Positions 1 through 42,390 of a DNA stretch of 64,000 nucleotides are shown one piece after another. Source of the stretch: Mesocentrotus franciscanus (Eukaryota > Echinodermata > Echinoidea > Camarodonta > Strongylocentrotidae); contig CP137672.1 of assembly GCA_037976565.1 (NCBI GenBank), positions 19,244,335 through 19,308,334 on the forward strand, read 5' to 3'. Position 1 is the first letter of the stretch, and every line of letters begins with the position of its first letter. The notes under the pieces were generated by a model. It ran no database searches. It was given only the letters and a program-made list of their open reading frames with translations, and was not told the DNA's origin. The position numbers and the translations under genes were made by a program.

Positions 1-300
1 ACATTAATCTAGCAATATTACAATTATTTATATCATAAACATTTAGTGCCGAAGTGTGGGCATTGAACGGGGCGGATGTCACTCCAATCATCATCAGTCT
101 GGACAGCCGCGGCTGCCGGGCAGGGGAAGCTTCCGGCCAGGCACACACGGTACCGTGCGGAGAGCTCAATTCACACTCGCAGTCCACAGCGAAAGTCGAA
201 GGGAGCGAATGCACAATCTTAAAAGTTTTTATGTCTACTAATAAACTTGAGGCAAGCGATAATTCCGCTGGGGTAGAGGAAAGGTAATATTGGAATGTAA
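1..300. other. GC-rich patch, function unresolved
   Basis: The stretch from about 50 to 215 is clearly richer in G and C than the AT-rich DNA around it. Both strands are open in at least one frame here. On the minus strand one frame gives a Cys-rich reading with a CEC motif followed by HGTVC, loosely like an EGF or laminin-type repeat, but there is no second repeat and no splice pair I would trust. It could be an exon or first-exon region of an upstream gene, or part of an unrecognised repeat. Confidence 0.25.
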
Positions 301-581
301 AGATAACTAACAGCATATTCCTACCATTAAAAAGTTTTCTGAGGCAGAAAATGAAGTTAAATACCGAAAAGTTATCCGCCGAACGTACGCCTTCGGTTTG
401 TCAAAAATATATTCTTGTTGCAAGGTAAATCGGCTTTATTCTTTAGAACAGCCCTCAAAATACTCACAATTTCCATGTTTCCTGTCGTGACTGTGTTTAT
501 AAAAGCATAATGAATACATACAATGACAATTTCATCTAAGGTGAGGGATTTTAGATCTAGAAATCATGAGGGGAAAAAAGT

Positions 582-715
582 GTGGCGAGTTGTCCCAAAA
601 AGCACCCCACACTGGACAACTCGCCCGTGGCGAGTTGTCCCCGCTATTGTGGCGAGATGTCTTGTGGCGAGATGTCTTGTGGCGAGCTGTCTTTGTGGCG
701 AGTTGTCTGGACCCC
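582..715. repeat. Short tandem repeat, GTGGCGAGTTGTC-like units
   Basis: At least five imperfect copies of a unit reading GTGGCGAG(T/A/C)TGTC occur here, some directly adjacent, plus one inverted copy (GACAACTCGCC) near 617. Units differ mostly at the base after GCGAG. No coding role is seen. Confidence 0.7.
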
Positions 716-1237
716 GACTATGAAGAGTCTTAGTCTAATTTGATTCGCTCATTGCAACTTCCGAATTTCCTCAATTTTATAAATTCTTAGAACTTAGATT
801 TAGAACTAGATCATGGATGGAGTTGGTTTCGTGAAACGACCCCTCGCTCTGGCCCCTGCCGGTGCCATGCATGGGCCGTGTACGACGGCGCGGCGTCGCT
901 CGATTCCCAACAATGAACATAAAACTCAAGCTAATGTCAAAGACACTGCAGAACAAATGAAAATTGACACAAAAATTGTACTCTCGCAGCCATATCAGAA
1001 GGAACATGAATCTCAAAGAGCATGTTGAGGCTTAAAATTTACATGGTATTCATTTTGCATCTAATAAAAATAATTTTCATACCTTAACTTTCTGAAAATG
1101 TGAAAAAACTCGTCGGGCTTTAGTTCCGGCGTTCCGGCTTGTTTCAATTTCAAGGTTACATATTCCTTATGGTATCCGAGAGGAATCAAATTGAACTTTT
1201 AAAAGAATAAAATACAAAACACTACGGTAAGTCTAAA

Positions 1238-1345
1238 GAAAGAAAAAAGGGACAAAAGAAAGAAAGGTGGAAGGAAAAAAAGAAAGATAGAAAGAAAAAA
1301 AAAGAAAACAGAAAAGAAAAGAAAACAGAAAAGAAAACATTGAAA
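1238..1345. repeat. Polypurine AAAG/AAAGA low-complexity tract
   Basis: About 100 bases made almost only of A and G on the plus strand, in irregular AAAG and AAAAG units. It borders the foldback element that starts at 1395. Confidence 0.8.
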
Positions 1346-1394
1346 AAATGAATTACTACTATAGTCTTCTTCTACTACTACTAATGTCTAGTAC

Positions 1395-2879
1395 TACCCA
1401 GGTCGAAAAACCAGTTGAAACCAGTAGGCAACTGGTCAACTGGTACCAGTTCAAACCAGTAGTCAACTGGTACCAGTTCAAACCAGTACATTCAACTGGT
1501 TTTTAATATGGAAATTGAGACAACGCTATCTGAGACCAGTTGACAAACCAGTAGATTTACCAGTTGATATACCAGTTGACATTTCCAGTTGATTTACCAG
1601 TTGAAAACCAGTAGATTTACCAGTTGATATACCAGTTGATATTTCCAGTTGATTTACCAGTTGAGACCAGTAATCAACAGATATTGTGATAATCAATAAT
1701 CAATATTGGCATCTGGCCACCAACAGGACCATAATATATAGTCTCTTGCAATTACCCCATCACAGAGATCATTTGAGGTCGATTACAGATAAGTCTCATT
1801 CCATTTTAGAAATTTGGAGCTCGTACATAGATATATATACAAAATTATACATTTTGTTTCCTGGTTAGTATAATTACATGTATCAATATACCTATTTTTA
1901 CGTCTTAAATTAGATGAAAAACATGATCAAACATATATAATATATTTGTCAATGATTGACTAAAAAATAACAATCACAAAATTGATGTGCATTGTCACAT
2001 TTGCTTGATAGATCATGATAATTATATTTTCTGAGAAAATATGCAAATTAATCATGAATATGCACAAGATACAATGAACTGGTTTTTGAACTGGTGAAGC
2101 AACTGGTATTCCACTGGTCAACTGGTAAATTAACTGGTAATCATCTACTGGTTTTCAACTGGTAAATCAACTGGTATATCATCTAACAGTTTCAACTGGT
2201 AAATCAACTGGTAATCATCTCATGGTTTTCAATTGGTAAATCAACTGGTTTTCAATTGGTAAATCAACTGGTTTTCAACTGGTAATCATCTACTGGTGTT
2301 CAACTTGTAAATCAAGTGGTAAATCAACTGGTAAATCAACTGGTAATATCAACTGGTTTCAGATGTCAACTGGTATTTCTACTGGTTTTCAACTGGTAAA
2401 TCAACTGGTAATCATCTACTGGTTTTCAGCTGGTAAATCAACTGGTAATATCAACTGGTATTTCTACTGGTTTTCAACTGGTAATATCAACTGGTATTTC
2501 TGCTGGTTTTCAACTGGTAATCAACTGGTAATCATCTACTGGTAAATCAACTGGTAATATCAACTGGTAAATCAACTGGTAATCATCAACTGGTAAATCA
2601 ACTGGTAATATCAACTGGTCTCAGATGTCAACTGGTATTTCTACTGGTTTTCAACTGGTAAATCAACTGGTAATCATCTACTGGTTTTCAACTGGTAAAT
2701 CAACTGGTAATATCAACTGGTCTCAGATGTCAACTGGTATTTCTACTGGTTTCCAAATTGTATCAACTGGTATTAACTGGTACCAGTTGAGACCAGTTGA
2801 GACCAGTTCAAACCAGTAGATACCAGTTGGAAATCCTTACTGGTTTCAACTGGTATCAACTGGAATTTCGACCTGGGTA
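1395..2879. mobile_element. Foldback-type element packed with AACTGGT/ACCAGTT repeats
   Basis: The ends are inverted copies: CCCAGGTCGAAA on the left, followed by ACCAGTT-oriented repeats, and TTTCGACCTGGG on the right, preceded by AACTGGT-oriented repeats. Both ends are flanked by TA, which would fit a TA target duplication. The left array (about 1405-1675) and the longer right array (about 2077-2870) consist of 12- to 20-base units such as AACTGGTAAATC. A roughly 400-base AT-rich spacer with no repeats separates them. No transposase is encoded, so it is non-autonomous. The family assignment is open. Confidence 0.7.
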
Positions 2880-2885
2880 CTAGGC

Positions 2886-2901
2886 CTACTATATACTAGG
2901 C

Positions 2902-2978
<77 letters not shown>

Positions 2979-3002
2979 GTACTACTACTACTACTACTAC
3001 TA

Positions 3003-3072
<70 letters not shown>

Positions 3073-3087
3073 GTACTACTACTACTT

Positions 3088-3132
<45 letters not shown>

Positions 3133-3356
3133 TACTACTACTACTACTACTACTACTACTAGCTATATTTCTATTACTATAATTCTTTTTCTTTGATCTT
3201 CTTCTCCTTCATCTTCTTCTTCTTCTTCTCCTCCTTATCTTCTCCTCCTCCTCCTCCTCCTCCTCCTCCTCCTTCTTCTTCTTCTTCTTCTTCTTCTTCT
3301 TCTTCTTCTTCTTCTTCTTCTTCTTCTTCTTCTTCTTCTTCTTCTTTCTTCTTCTA
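2886..3356. repeat. Compound microsatellite (CTA)n then (TCC/TTC)n
   Basis: A run of CTA triplets with a few TACTGTA and TACTATA interruptions extends to about 3160. After a short spacer come CTT, CTC and then TTC triplets to about 3354. The foldback element to its left seems to sit in the edge of the same CTA tract, because CTACTA triplets also occur just before 1381. Confidence 0.9.
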
Positions 3357-3650
3357 ATTGTAATTATACTTTCAAATGAAAAATTCAAAGAAAACTTAAA
3401 ATTAGATTACTTTGCTGGTCAATTAACCACTTGAAAAGAATATTAGACTGGAAGCATGTCATCCAAAAAGAGACAACAAAAATGATAAAATCAGGTTTTA
3501 AAGGTTAACGAAAGAACCTTCATATAAAAAATATATCCTCTGATTAAGTTTGCAATCTAAATGACTATTTAACATATTTAATTAACATGTAGATTTAGAA
3601 AATGTGTTTCAACACCATCATACATGTCTGCTATCATATATTCATTTTGA

Positions 3651-4305
3651 AAGTAGTAATTAATTAATTCAATTGTTGATTAATTCATTTCAATTCAAAT
3701 AATTTTACTTCAATAACTCAATCAAAACATGAAAAAATAGAATATGAATATCAAATGACATTTGCAATACTCTGCACAGAAAATGAAGCTTATTTGTAAT
3801 TATGCAATGTTAAATGTTGATAATTTATCAAAATATTTTAGGATACAAAATATATAAGCATATCATAAATTAAATCGAATTTTAAAATTCAAATTGGTGC
3901 AAGTCATAGAGATCCTGCATGTACTAGGATACGGTGCAACTACTGTACGTAACGTAGATTATCATAATATATATTAAGTAGTAATTAATTATAATTAATT
4001 CAATTTTTGATTAATTCATTTCAATTCAAATAATTTTACTTCAATAACTCAATCAAAACATGAAAAAATAGAACATGAATATCAAATGACATTTGCAATA
4101 ATCTGCACAGAAAATGAAGCTATTTGTAATTATGCAATGTTAAATGTTGATAATTAAGTTATCAAAACATTTTAGGATACAAAATAGCATATATCAGAAA
4201 TTAAATCGAATTTTAAAATTCAAATTGGTGCAAGTCATAGAGATCCTGTAGGATACGGTGCAACTACTGTACGTAACGTAGATTATCATAATATATATTA
4301 ATTAC
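3651..4305. repeat. Tandem duplication of a 325-bp AT-rich unit
   Basis: Unit one (about 3651-3975) and unit two (about 3976-4305) match almost base for base, beginning with AAGTAGTAATTAATTA and ending with ACGTAACGTAGATTATCATA. They differ by a few substitutions and small indels, for example an extra GTACTA-containing segment in unit one. The second unit ends about 240 bases before the TRIM37 start codon. Confidence 0.85.
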
Positions 4306-4542
4306 AATTTAACAAAAAATAGAAATTGGACTGAATATAAACAATTTAAATTGACAAAAATCAATCATTGACTGAGCAGATCCGATTGTCGAAGTCATGT
4401 GATCGATATTGACCAATCCGGTCTCTCGAATACCAAGAATGGTAAACACCGATGAGCACTGTATCTTCGTGTTAATAATAATAATTTGCTTATAATTTGA
4501 CGATAAATTTCAACTACACAGGGTAGACATTCCGAATTTGTA
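4306..4542 (+). promoter_or_regulatory. TRIM37: Probable TRIM37 proximal promoter / 5' UTR
   Basis: This is the DNA just upstream of the first coding exon. I see a CCAAT motif in GACCAATCC (about 4413) and an E-box-like GTCATGTGAT (about 4395). No convincing TATA box is in the right place. An in-frame stop TAA at 4504-4506 shows the reading frame starts after it, so the ATG at 4543 is the first possible start in this exon. The transcription start site is not identifiable from sequence alone. Confidence 0.4.
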
Positions 4543-34986
<30,444 letters not shown>

Positions 34987-36630
34987 GAACTCATTCCATT
35001 CTGTCATGGTACACCATCGGAATCAGGGGGCTGACCTTCTTGGGCATCCCATAGAATCGTGTGTTTTAGAACTAACACGCATTTCTATGGGATATCCGCA
35101 AACTAGGACTTATGACGGTTTGAAAAAACTGGCCCCCGGATCCCCAGATAAGAATATACAAATGTACTTTCACTTCCATACCTCAGTCACACCCCAAAAC
35201 AGACTCCACACCATCTCCAAACTGAGCAATACTTGGCCATGAGGGATCATTTTGTTCAGTCTGTAGATGGTCTGGTGTTGGTCCTGTCAGTGTGATTGGG
35301 GTATGAATATGTCTTTATTCACGGCAAACATGCTATCCACAGACTATACAAAGAACTTTACAGGGCCCCTGTTTCATAAAACTTGTTATCAATAACAAGA
35401 TACGATAAAAGTTCTAAGCTACTGAATTTCTAACATTTGATTGGCTTATGAGCAGCTTTGTCATTGATCTGTGGTGATCTACTGTCGCATAGCCGAGCTA
35501 CATTTAGAACATGAGGTCAAATTACATTGATGAATATTTATGAGGAGTTATTATCGAAGTATAAGAATTTATGGATTCATGCATATTATATTGTTTGAAA
35601 TATTAAATGCACAGCCCTTTTTTTTAAAGCTTTTCTCTCATTTTGCAGGGCACTTCAAAAACACTGGGCCGTTAAATGATTCCTGTATTGTTGTTTATAA
35701 GCAATATGAATGATAGTGAATCTGATTCATGTTAGCATTGTGCACTGCATATTTCTGTTCAGGAATGTTTGCATCTCTACATATTATATTGATATAAAAT
35801 CTTGCCGATTGAAAAGTACTTTCCTGTTGTTTCCTACTTCAGCTACTTTAGATCATTGTTACCTGAAATGATTACGATTACTAAATACCTGTTACTGTAG
35901 AGAATGTGCTTTGCTAGCTACTTTAATATGCATTCTTCACTCATATACCGCATGCAAGATTGGGCTGTTATTCACTCCTAATTTCATACTTGCGCATGCA
36001 ATTTCTATTTCAAAACCCATGATGATGTTGCTCAAAATTTACGAAGTACTTGTCTGGCCATTATAATTCCTATCAGATTTCCATTAGGTGAAGTACTTAC
36101 GCTGTGGAATTTGGTGTTATTTCTCGCCCACCTGCATACCGGTAATGTTTCTGTGCTGAGCACTAGATATGTGTACATATATCAGGATTGTACATGTTTT
36201 AATTGCAGAAAGGCTGGTATATTACTGAAATTCACACTACATGTACTTAAAAGTTGTAGGGGGTAATGTACTAAAAGCATTCTGCTGTTTTAAGAAAATA
36301 TAAGTCCAATGAACCCAATGTCTCCCGTATTAAGCCTATGGGAATGAAAGAACTCAGCAGTGTATGGGTTAGATAGAGAGAGAGAGTTGAAAAACTGTTT
36401 TTTTCAGCTTCTACACTGTTACCTTTAATATGTTACCATATCTACTTAACGCTATACACTCTATAGTGTGTATCCATGTTTTAAATGTGACGTAAGTGCA
36501 CTACATACCCTTTTCATATCATGATGTACTTATTTACAGCATTACTACTCAACAGTATCATGGCACATGTACTTGCATTATTTCTTTCTTTCTTTTTCAT
36601 TTTGTATGAATAAAGAAATACATATTTCAT
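34987..36630 (+). other. TRIM37: TRIM37 3' UTR (probable extent)
   Basis: No further coding is seen after the stop. The first well-placed AATAAA is at 36609-36614, giving a 3' UTR of about 1.64 kb. It contains a small hairpin at 35045-35093 and a MITE at 35176-35306. The true cleavage site is not known. Confidence 0.5.
35176..35306. mobile_element. Small MITE in TRIM37 3' UTR
   Basis: The left end ATACCTCAGTCACACC and right end AGTGTGATTGGGGTAT are imperfect inverted copies. Related to 21361-21490. Confidence 0.55.
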
Positions 36631-36650
36631 AAATGTATTTCTTTATTCAT
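36606..36650. terminator. Palindrome with AATAAA on both strands
   Basis: Arms 36606-36623 and 36633-36650 are perfect inverted copies of ATGAATAAAGAAATACAT with a 9-base loop. AATAAA at 36609-36614 is the likely TRIM37 polyadenylation signal; the other arm offers the same signal to the minus strand. Confidence 0.55.
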
Positions 36651-37441
36651 TATTTCATTAATTTATTTATCGATTGGAGGAGGGGGGCAGATATAACCTG
36701 CCGGAGGTTTATGTTAGTGCAAGCAGATGATTTCTTGTTACATAAAAAATAGGCTGAGGAGAGTTAAAATTGAAGTGGGTAGAGTTCATTTTTGAGAGAG
36801 TAGATTTAAGTACATGTACAAGTGTGCGAGTGGGGTTGTGAGGGTGTATGAGAGACGGTGTTATATTAGGAAGTCCTTTCAAAGCATTGTTTTAAGATGA
36901 AGAAAACACATTATATGAATGGTGAAGGGGCTGTATCAAACTATCAATTTCATGAAAATGTAAAAGATTTATGCTTTATGGATCTACATATATGTACATG
37001 TATTTGCTTTTATGTGAAGGATCACAAGATGGCTGTACAGAGGTGCACTATATTGCCTTTCCGTTTCCAAATTTCTGTGTCATAAACATGCAGTTAGTAT
37101 TTATTGTAGTATTTATATATCAGTGTCGAGAAATGTATATTTTGTTTAGATAATTTATATTGTGTTATGTGTTGCGCATGGTTAAAACTACTTGTAAATG
37201 ATACAGAAGAGAACCATCTTTGTCGTTCTATTTAGATGTCGTCTGCTGAGAGGCTAAAGGGTGATAATGCCTATCCTTTAAACAGAGTTAACACCCTTTT
37301 GGCTCTCAATAATGTTTAATTTGCTGAGGGCAAAAAGGATGTTAACACTATGTAGGCATATTGAAGTCCTTCCATTTTTCGGCAGATGATACTGTCCGTG
37401 TTGAGCCAGAAGAGGGTGTTTACTCATATACTTAAACACAG

Positions 37442-37742
37442 AGGGTGGTATTCTCGAAAGCGGACTAACTTTAGTCCATGGTTTAATCCTCGACTAAGTA
37501 TGGAATGCCAAGTGTCCATATGAATGTTTTTGAATAATTTAATCTGTCACTTAATTAAAATAAAATGTAATAACATAATTAATAAACAACAATATAACTA
37601 TGAAATAATTATGTTATGGTAATTTAGGGACATATAAAATTATTCAAAAATATATTCATATGGACACTTGGCATTCCATACTTAGTCGGAGGATTAAACC
37701 ATGGACTAAAGTTAGTCTGCTTTCGAGAATACCACCCAGAGT
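37442..37742. mobile_element. Foldback MITE with about 110-bp inverted arms
   Basis: Left arm from GGTGGTATTCTCGAAAGCGG and right arm ending TTTCGAGAATACCACC are almost perfect inverted copies, including CTAAGTATGGAATGCCAAGT. The 5-bp CAGAG occurs at both outer edges and may be the target duplication. The AT-rich centre has no coding capacity. Confidence 0.85.
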
Positions 37743-38924
37743 AGATGTCCTTCTGACTCTGAACCGACCATATACTTGGTGACATTCATCAACAGAGAAT
37801 CGGACTTTGTTATAACAAAAGCAAATTAAAGCTAAGCTAGGCTGTCTATGCTAGACGATTTCTTGTTACAATGGCCAATCCTTCTCATCGCAATGAGTTG
37901 GTAAATCATATAGGGCGTTGATTTTCATTTCGCCAAGGGAAATATGATTGCTGCAGAGTCCCTGATGAAGAAAAAAAAAATTTCCTTTGCCAAGTTGGGG
38001 TCAATTTTTTTTTTTTTTTTTAAATATATATAAAAGTGCCAACCCCTGCATTGTAATTTGGCATGGCAATGTCTGAAGTAGATATAATTTAATATTTATT
38101 TTCCTATTTTGGAGAGACCTATCAGAATAAAACATAATCCCTAAAATAGATGCCTATGTGTTCAAGAAATCACCCATTTATCATTGATAACAAAGGACTC
38201 ATGAAATAGTGGGCATCCACATGTTTTGATGCTTTAACAGACGGAGTGGCAGTCCTCGGATTTGATCCTTAGCAAGCACAGAGTTAATGATTGAAAGCAT
38301 GTGTCATAGAAAGAGATTTGTCATTTTATTACCGCACCCTTACCTTGTACTGTTAAAGCGAAACCTTCACAGATTTTTAAAGTGAATGATTGAATTCCAA
38401 CATGAAATTGAACTATTCATGAAGATTTCCTGCAGCAAAAACTCTTCTGGTTCACTAAAAGTATATGTATGTGTTCTTTTCCTTTTCTTTCTGAATATTT
38501 CTCTCATTTATTGTGGTTGCAAATTGATCTTTAGCTATAATTTTCTGACTATCTTGTGTTTTCTTCTTGGTATTATTCACAGAGTGAATACTTTTCCCCA
38601 TCGGTCTTCATTTTGCCTTTCACTTCTGCAATAATGCACAATGTATTCACATCTGTACAGTAAAGATTATATGGAGAAGGGTGTATTTTTCTCTTTTTCT
38701 TGGAGAGGATTTTTCAGAGACGGACCAGCAATTGTGCTCTGATGTTTTAAAGAGGTTAGAAAAATGATGTTATAATTCGAATAAAGTATCTGCAATGTTA
38801 AAGCTATCAATGGAACGTGATCTGTTGTGTGTTCATTTGAAACTTTGTGGAGGGAGTATGTGAATGTAAATATTACAGGGTAGCTGGAAGAGAATTGATT
38901 AACAAATTATATCGAGTCAACTCT

Positions 38925-39095
38925 GCATATGTCGAATCTGTTGGAACCTCAAAAATAGTTTGACTTGGGGAGTGTGAATAGCATTTTTTGTATTAAAAAA
39001 ATAAAAACCCACATAGTTTGGTATACCAAACAAATGATTTGACTTGGGGAAAACTTTGACTCTTGGGACTTCCAGTTATGCGAAGTTGACTGTAT
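38925..39095. mobile_element. MITE relic, GTCAACT termini
   Basis: Ends CGAGTCAACTCTGCATATG and TTATGCGAAGTTGACTGTA are inverted; the inner TTTGACTTGGGGA is repeated twice. Resembles the family at 29996. Confidence 0.6.
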
Positions 39096-42000
39096 GTGTA
39101 TTTTTATTGTAATGAATTTGCTATGAAGAGAGAGAGAGAGAGAGAGCCGGGGTGAGGAAAGGAGGAGAGAGAGAGAGAGAAACAAATGAAAGAGAAAAGG
39201 ATATACAGAGAGAGAAAGTTAGGGAAGTTGTGATCAATGTGAGAACAGATATACACACATGAATAATGGATATGAGGATATGCAAGAGAAAGAGTAAATC
39301 CTGATGGAGAATGATAATACTTTAGAACAATATTCATGGATAAGCTAACAAAATCTAAATCAAAAATACATGTATACTTGAAAGTGGGTGGGTGGGTGCC
39401 AAGGACATTCGTGAGTACTGAACCTTCACTTGGACGACCACTTGCAAAACAAGGAAGTCCTTGGTTCGAGAAATGTTGGTACATCACTTTATTGATACTT
39501 CATGCAATAAAGGAACAGAGACATTATGACAAAGACATACAGAGAAAAGGAGAACATGTTTAGAAATTGTTTAACATTGTTAAAATTTGAGGCCCTTTCA
39601 TACATAGGGAGAGAAGAAGAGGACAGGAAAATGGAAAGGTTGCTTCAAAATTACTCTTCCATAAAGAAAACACATTGAAACAGTGACATTATTCTTCAAC
39701 CGGATGCACCTTTAATTACACGTCGGCGCAAAATATGAAACACGAGAATATACAAATACACAAAAGATACATGTACATGGAATTTACATTATAATAACAT
39801 CTATGCGATAATCATAACGGCTTTCACAATCACTGGATCATGGACTAAAATTTCATTTCTAAGCTATGCTATAAATTTAAATTATCTGCTGTATCCAAGA
39901 CTCTGGGCATGATGAAATAAACTGTACCTGATTGACTAAAGCATAGCACACCTTTCGTTTTTTTTTCCCCCGTTTTTTTTCACTGAAAAACAAGGACATG
40001 TGGTCGTTCTTACCTTTGTAAGCTAAAGGTTGAAAGGAGAAAGTATTGTGTTTAAAACTTGGCACAGAGCATACACGTGTGTCCACATCCAGAGTCGAGA
40101 CTTACTGCATGACTTACAACTGCGTTTGGAAGGGTGGGATGTAGTAAAGATTTCAAACTCTTCTTACGTCACACCCTGTGCACGTTAATACACTACACTT
40201 TTGGGAAAAAGAGTAGAGTTTAAACCCGATGTTTAATGTCACTGCATACACAATTGATAATCTACATACAGATCTTCGGGGTAGGCTGCAGAGCCCTTTG
40301 AAGATTACAAGTAGAAGAAGCAGCAGCAGCAAAAGTGCCATTCCCAAATCATAGAGTACTTACTGAAGACAATGATGACATGATGATTATGTCAATATTT
40401 TAGCTGACAGCTAAGAAAGCAAGGGCTAGTAGATACGCCTAAGAAACTCATGTGAACTACAGCTTTGGGTCTTATACTAGGGACTTGGTAATTGCGATCA
40501 ATGCCTTACCAACGGGTACAAGCATTATCACTTGGTGTGTACCGGTAAATTTCATATTAAAATTTGATCCATAAAAAATACAATCAGTATTTGTGATAAA
40601 GCTTACATCAATGGTTAATACAAATTCATCAACTACATGTATTACAATCTATTTAAAAAATGATGTATGAAAGTTCTATGTCTTCTACATGTAAAACTAC
40701 ATAGCCCTGTCGTAGAGGATTTCTACAAACATCTCTACTTTCGCTCAATACATGTACTGTTCACTGGCTTCATATATTTCATGACACATTACACACCAAA
40801 TACATCTAGAACATACATAAACTGTATGTACAATATACACAATGATGATCATACATGCATGATCATGATGCTACGTGTACTTCCTTGGCAGAGAAAACGA
40901 GGGCTACATTTGATCCATAAAAATACAGTATAAGTAGTAAAAGTGGTATGAAAGACGTCCTTTCTGAATTGAAATGTTTCCCTTCGAGTCATAGCTTTCA
41001 TGAACACTAGAGGGATCATCTTCCATGTTTGAAGATCTCTGATTGGTGATTAACCCCTCGAGTCTCAGAGACACAGATACCGAGTACAAAAGTCAATAGC
41101 TTCGGGGCTTTTCGGTTTCAGAAGGATTAAAAATAAGGCAAAGAAAAAACAGAGGCCAAATTGTCCGATTTACCCATTAGACAAGTCTCAACATGTTATG
41201 TGTATGTCAATAAAATATGCATGTCACTAACACTCTTGCCATCAATATTGATGTGAGGAGTAAATATGTATTGATACATTAAATCTGAAATACAATGTAA
41301 CTACACCCCACTAACCACTACCTGCACAAAAGGTACACATCGTATATGTAACAGCCTTCTCAGAGTATACATGATTTTTTACTATTAAAAATGCATAGGT
41401 TAATATAAAATGAACATTGAAATGAGAGGTATTTAAGAGAGAGTAGAGAAAACATCGCATGATAAGGTCTATTTCATAAAATTAATCTACAACACAATCA
41501 GAATATCAAATAAATAAGAAATTACAGGAACAACAAATTTCAAGAAAAACTAAACAGAATTTAGCAACATCTCTTTAAGCACACAGATCAAAATTGATTT
41601 GGTTTTTTATCCCAAACTAATATAAATTGACTGGTATTTATTTTTATTTAATACAAATTATGGGCTATTTCTCACAAACCCATGATGACCTTCGGACAGA
41701 CACGGACATCCTGTACACAAAATATTTGAAGTGACATCTGTCCCATCAAGAATTGATCTTGCTCTAAAGATTTGAACATGAGAGACACATTTTTAACATA
41801 AACATGTACAGTACATTAGAGTAAGAGTTCACATACTAGTATCCACTAAATTTATCACAATACTATTAAACACATCAAGAGTGAATATACGTCAAAATTA
41901 AAATTGAAATTAAAAATGATGAAATGCAACTCAATCAAATGAAGGGAAACATCATGAGAACCAGAAGGGCCTTCACTCATATAGTTTAGCATACAGTTAT

Positions 42001-42221
42001 AATACCCTTCTGGCTCCCAACACACAAGTCGTACATGTACTAGGTAATATCACAATGGTCTACTACATGTACTGACCATATGTGGTCAAGATCAATTGAA
42101 ATGGTGAATAGGGTCATTTAGAGATGCTGTGTCCTTTTTGCAGACCTAAAAAAAAACTTAAGTTCCATGATTCCAGTGGTGTATTGAAGGGATCTATTAT
42201 TAGGAACCTCCCACCAAATGA

Positions 42222-42390
42222 AAAAAATGGACACTGGCTATCAATGAATAAATTTTGAATGTTTGATTCCACATATTTATTTCTCTAGACTAAAAAAATA
42301 TATTTGTTAACGTAAAAAATGGAAACTGGCTATCAATGAATAAATTTTGAATGTTTAATTCCACATATTTTCTAGTCTGGAAAAAATTGT
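42222..42390. repeat. Short tandem duplication, about 90-bp unit
   Basis: ACTGGCTATCAATGAATAAA and TTTTGAATGTTT occur in both units (42233 and 42323), followed by ATTCCACATATTT. Confidence 0.8.

Noticed and set aside
54..287. Open frame at the window start as a protein-coding gene
   Set aside because: The frame is short, overlaps others of equal length in a GC-rich patch, matches no family I know and lacks convincing splice sites.
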